Assembly: GCA_040772305.1 (NCBI GenBank)
Contig: JAXGYK010000001.1
Location: 682,001-746,000 of the forward strand
Reading direction: 5' to 3'
DNA length: 64,000 bases
DNA from: Mesolinea sp040772305
Lineage (GTDB): Bacteria > Chloroflexota > Anaerolineae > Anaerolineales > Anaerolineaceae
Shown here: positions 61,571-64,000 of the stretch, one piece after another
Layout of the letters: each line of letters opens with the position of its first letter
Position numbering within the stretch: position 1 is the stretch's first letter
Notes under the pieces: model-generated
Seen by the model: only the letters and a program-made list of their open reading frames with translations
Databases searched by the model: none
What the model was told of the DNA's origin: nothing
Program-made: the position numbers and the translations under genes

Positions 61571-61576
61571 TATAAT
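61571..61576 (+). promoter_or_regulatory. Extended -10 box for leaderless DUF951 start
   Basis: TGG-TATAAT is a TGn extended -10 ending 6 nt before the ATG at 61583. Transcription would start at or next to the ATG. No -35 is seen. Confidence 0.6.
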
Positions 61577-61582
61577 GCGCCT

Positions 61583-61798
61583 ATGCTGCCCGACCTTGCT
61601 ATCGGAGACCGCATACAAATGCGCAAAACTCACCCCTGCGGAGGTTCCGATTGGGAAGTGGTGCGCTTAGGTGCAGATATCGGCTTAGTATGCCTGAACT
61701 GTGGACGTCGCATCTTACTGACACGCCGCGAATTGCTCCGGCGAACGAAGCGACTGCTGCCAAAGGAGCCTGATGCAAAACCCTACTCTGCCTCGTAA
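61583..61798 (+). CDS. DUF951 family protein
   Basis: A 71-residue protein of DUF951, common in Firmicutes and Chloroflexi. The N-terminal IGDRIQMRKTHPCGGSDWEVVRLGADIGLVCLNCGRRI is the hallmark; Cys19, Cys37 and Cys40 may bind zinc. Its function is unknown. TATAAT ends 6 nt before the ATG (leaderless). It overlaps the next gene by 26 nt. Confidence 0.9.
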   Translation: MLPDLAIGDRIQMRKTHPCGGSDWEVVRLGADIGLVCLNCGRRILLTRRELLRRTKRLLPKEPDAKPYSAS

Positions 61799-62942
61799 AC
61801 CGCAAATAATGTTCCTTTTTTCTGATACCGGCGGCGGACATCGCTCGGCGGCTACAGCGATCATCGAAGCTCTGGAAGTGGAATTTCCTGGTGAATTCAC
61901 CTGGGAAATGGTCGATTTTTTTAAATTATATTCGCCCCCGCCCTTCAATACCGCGCCAGAAACCTATGCGCCTATGGCTCAGGTGCCGGATATCTGGGAG
62001 TTTGGCTTTGTGGCAAGCAACCAACGTCTTACTGCGCCTTTGCTGCAGGATGTGGTGTGGCCTTATGTACGGAAATATGTTGACCGCTTGCTGGATGAAC
62101 ACCCTTGCGATCTGATTGTTTCTGTACATCCGATTATTAATACGCCGCTTCTGCGAGCGCTTAAAAAAAGAGAACAAAAAATACCCTACATGACGGTGAT
62201 TACCGATATGGTCAGCACTCATCAATGGTGGTATGCCAAAGATGTAGACATTCTGATTGTGCCTACCGAGGAAGCGCGCCAGCGCGGGTTGAAGCTGGGC
62301 GTACCGGCTGAAAAAATGCATGTGGTAGGACTGCCCATTGCTGATCGGTTTACCCATCCATTAAGTAAGGCAGATGCACGGGCTAAACTGGGTTTGCCTG
62401 ATGATCTGCCCTTGGTCTTGTTAGTAAGTGGTGGCGAAGGTATGGGTCCCTTGGAGGAAACGGTGCAAGCCATTCTGGAAGCCAAATTGCCAATCGGGAT
62501 GGTCATTATTGCAGGTAAGAACGAGGAGCTAAAAGCGCGTTTGGAAGCCCTGGAGTACCCCTATCCTGCTTTTATCAAGGGCTTTGTACGTGAGATGCCG
62601 GAATATATGCAGGCTTCGGATGTGATCATTACCAAAGCTGGCCCAGGGACAATTAGCGAGGCCTTTATAGCTGGCTTACCGATCATTCTTTATAGCAAGA
62701 TGCCGGGTCAGGAAGACGGAAATGTGGATTATGTTGTAGACCATGCCGCCGGAATATGGGAGACTGACCCCCACAAAGTAGCTTCCATTTTGGAACGTTG
62801 GCTCCAAAACCCGGAAGAAATGCGGGCGTATGCGGCAGCTAGTGCTGCCCAGGGTCGTCCGGATTCTTCACGCCTCATCGCCCGCACAGCCATGGGCCTT
62901 TTGGGGCGTTATCCCCTTGACCAAATTCAATATTATGGTTAA
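61773..62942 (+). CDS. UgtP/MGDG-synthase-like glycosyltransferase (GT28 type)
   Basis: A 389-residue glycosyltransferase. The N-terminal LFSDTGGGHRSAATAIIEAL is typical of diacylglycerol glucosyl- and galactosyltransferases (UgtP, MGDG synthase), and the C-terminal GPGTISEAFIAGLPIILYSKMPGQEDGN is the nucleotide-sugar site. It makes membrane glycolipids from diacylglycerol and UDP-sugar; linkage is not known. AAAGGAGCC precedes the ATG, which lies inside the end of the DUF951 gene, so translation is coupled. Confidence 0.9.
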   Translation: MQNPTLPRKPQIMFLFSDTGGGHRSAATAIIEALEVEFPGEFTWEMVDFFKLYSPPPFNTAPETYAPMAQVPDIWEFGFVASNQRLTAPLLQDVVWPYVRKYVDRLLDEHPCDLIVSVHPIINTPLLRALKKREQKIPYMTVITDMVSTHQWWYAKDVDILIVPTEEARQRGLKLGVPAEKMHVVGLPIADRFTHPLSKADARAKLGLPDDLPLVLLVSGGEGMGPLEETVQAILEAKLPIGMVIIAGKNEELKARLEALEYPYPAFIKGFVREMPEYMQASDVIITKAGPGTISEAFIAGLPIILYSKMPGQEDGNVDYVVDHAAGIWETDPHKVASILERWLQNPEEMRAYAAASAAQGRPDSSRLIARTAMGLLGRYPLDQIQYYG

Positions 62943-63027
62943 TGAGCTACGCCTTATCCGCGCCATTTAAATCTCAGCGCAATACCGGCAGCCTGCAGTT
63001 TGCACCTATCAACCTCGCTGCCGCGCC

Positions 63028-64000
63028 TTACTTCCTGATCAGCGGCAAAAACGCCTTCAGTGAGGTCCGGTAGATCCCGTGGTAGGCAGTTCCAGCGTAG
63101 AGGATGCCGGGGTTCTGCGGGTTAATAGCCATTGCATAGACCTTCTTTACCGGCAGGCCGCTATTCATCTCGCCCCAGCTTGCGCCGGCGTCCTGGCTTT
63201 TGTAGACACCCATATAGCTATCGGTAACATATAGTATCGAAGGTTTTTTCGGGTCGACCAGCAGGGCATTAATATCCGTGAAACCGAGCCCATCAGTGGT
63301 AAGCATCCATTCTTCCCCGCCGTTCACGCTCTTGAACACGCCGCCTGAACTTCCCAGGTAAACGATCTGTGAATCCTGCGGGTTGATTAGAATCTCCCTG
63401 GGATAATAATATTGATAGTCTCCACCGAGGCCATTATTGATCTCCCTGAACGCTGAGCCCGAATCGCTGCTTTTCAGCAGGCTCATATACCAACCGATAC
63501 CGCTGCGAGTGCCTGTGCCCAGGTAGACGGTGGAACTATCCTGCGGATCAACCGCAATGCTGTAGATTAAAACTTCGTCGCTGTTCCACGTTTTAGCCGC
63601 TGTCCAGGTTACCCCGTTATCGACGCTTTTATACAGGCCATTGGAACCTGTGCCAAGGTAAAGCGTGGATGGATTTTGAGGATCCATTGCCAAACTTGGT
63701 AAATCATTAATAGCAGGAAGTCCCTCATGGGCTGCTTCCCAGGTCTGGCCGCCATCCGCGCTTTTCCAGACTCCATCGTGTAAAGTAAGCGCATAAATGA
63801 ACCGCGGATCCTTGGGGTTGATGAGTAATTTGAAAATATTTTTGGCAAAGTCTTGCTTACAAAGCAAAAACCAGTTTTTACCGCTGTCCAGGCTTTTGTA
63901 AAGGCCCGTGTAAGCTACGCTGGCATAAACGGTTGTGGGTGTTTTGGGGTCTGTGGCTATTGCCCCTGTAATAAAGGCCTTCAGGCCTTCGTTGGCCAGC
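63028..64000 (-). CDS. Secreted BNR/sortilin-like propeller protein (partial, N-terminus outside window)
   Basis: The frame stays open to the right window edge, so this is the C-terminal part (about 324 residues) of a larger exported protein. It contains repeats of the form S-x-D-x-G-x-x-W (SADGGQTW, SVDNGVTW, SQDAGASW), the Asp-box of sialidase/BNR and sortilin propellers, each about 50 residues apart. A neuraminidase-like hydrolase or a binding scaffold are both possible; active-site residues are not resolved. The protein ends KAFLPLIRK, the same kind of C-terminal tail as the M14-like protein. Confidence 0.8.
   Translation of the reverse strand, partial: LANEGLKAFITGAIATDPKTPTTVYASVAYTGLYKSLDSGKNWFLLCKQDFAKNIFKLLINPKDPRFIYALTLHDGVWKSADGGQTWEAAHEGLPAINDLPSLAMDPQNPSTLYLGTGSNGLYKSVDNGVTWTAAKTWNSDEVLIYSIAVDPQDSSTVYLGTGTRSGIGWYMSLLKSSDSGSAFREINNGLGGDYQYYYPREILINPQDSQIVYLGSSGGVFKSVNGGEEWMLTTDGLGFTDINALLVDPKKPSILYVTDSYMGVYKSQDAGASWGEMNSGLPVKKVYAMAINPQNPGILYAGTAYHGIYRTSLKAFLPLIRK

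Noticed and set aside
1..64000. CRISPR array or rRNA operon
   Set aside because: No regularly spaced direct repeats with unique spacers and no rRNA-like sequence were seen.

Overview
The window is bacterial chromosomal DNA with dense, mostly short operons on both strands, moderate GC and frequent TTG/GTG starts. The gene set suggests a Chloroflexota bacterium, most likely class Anaerolineae: many zinc peptidases, VanW-type and LytR-CpsA-Psr wall proteins, DUF951, a lipid-glycosyltransferase-like protein, secreted proteins ending in a short YLPxL-type tail, and beta-propeller exported proteins. This placement comes from gene content and motif recognition only; no rRNA or ribosomal-protein marker is present.

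Layout. 1-3.5 kb: a deoxynucleoside kinase (partial), an Rrf2 regulator, and a ComEC-like protein whose C-terminal hydrolase domain looks degenerate. 3.5-7.9 kb: a DMT transporter, then a tight permease / binding lipoprotein / ATPase / DUF692 (MNIO-type) operon. The transporter resembles the RibXY or ThiXYZ vitamin-precursor class and its link to an MNIO enzyme is the most intriguing unit here. 8-12.4 kb: dnaN, a DUF885 peptidase and an MFS transporter. 12.5-22.6 kb: peptidases (PepF, C39-like lipoprotein, degenerate M14, M20, M42), an alpha-oxoamine synthase, a WG-like protein of foreign appearance and a thioesterase. 22.6-25.7 kb: an ECF sigma factor with an anti-sigma protein carrying a large extracytoplasmic propeller. 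26-31.9 kb: DUF169, a solitary CcrM-like methyltransferase, a second PepF, MurI, a nitroreductase and an iron-sulfur flavoprotein. 31.9-43.9 kb: CYTH, XPB-associated domain protein, MgtC, DegV, a long phosphoglucomutase, GlmM, a phosphodiesterase, an LCP protein and an orphan response regulator.

44.1-45.2 kb: an IS481-like element with imperfect 30-bp inverted repeats, flanked by a perfect 25-bp direct repeat and sitting just upstream of a tRNA-Asn/tRNA-Lys operon. 45.4-49.2 kb: a GC-richer adenine deaminase/NCS2 permease operon bordered by gene remnants (flavodoxin-like and possibly urocanate hydratase). 49.2-53.7 kb: Fe-alcohol dehydrogenase, TauE/SafE exporter, methyltransferase, flavodoxin and radical SAM protein. 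53.9-59.4 kb: two tandem paralogous small membrane proteins and envelope proteins (LCP, Trm112-like, VanW, LysM). 59.4-64 kb: galactokinase, GIY-YIG, an M50-type protease, DUF951, a UgtP-like glycosyltransferase and a partial propeller protein.

A pattern across the window is that ten genes have a -10-like hexamer exactly 6-7 nt before the start codon and no Shine-Dalgarno sequence, which predicts leaderless mRNAs. The neighbouring genes that are not of this kind mostly have a good AAGGAG-type site.
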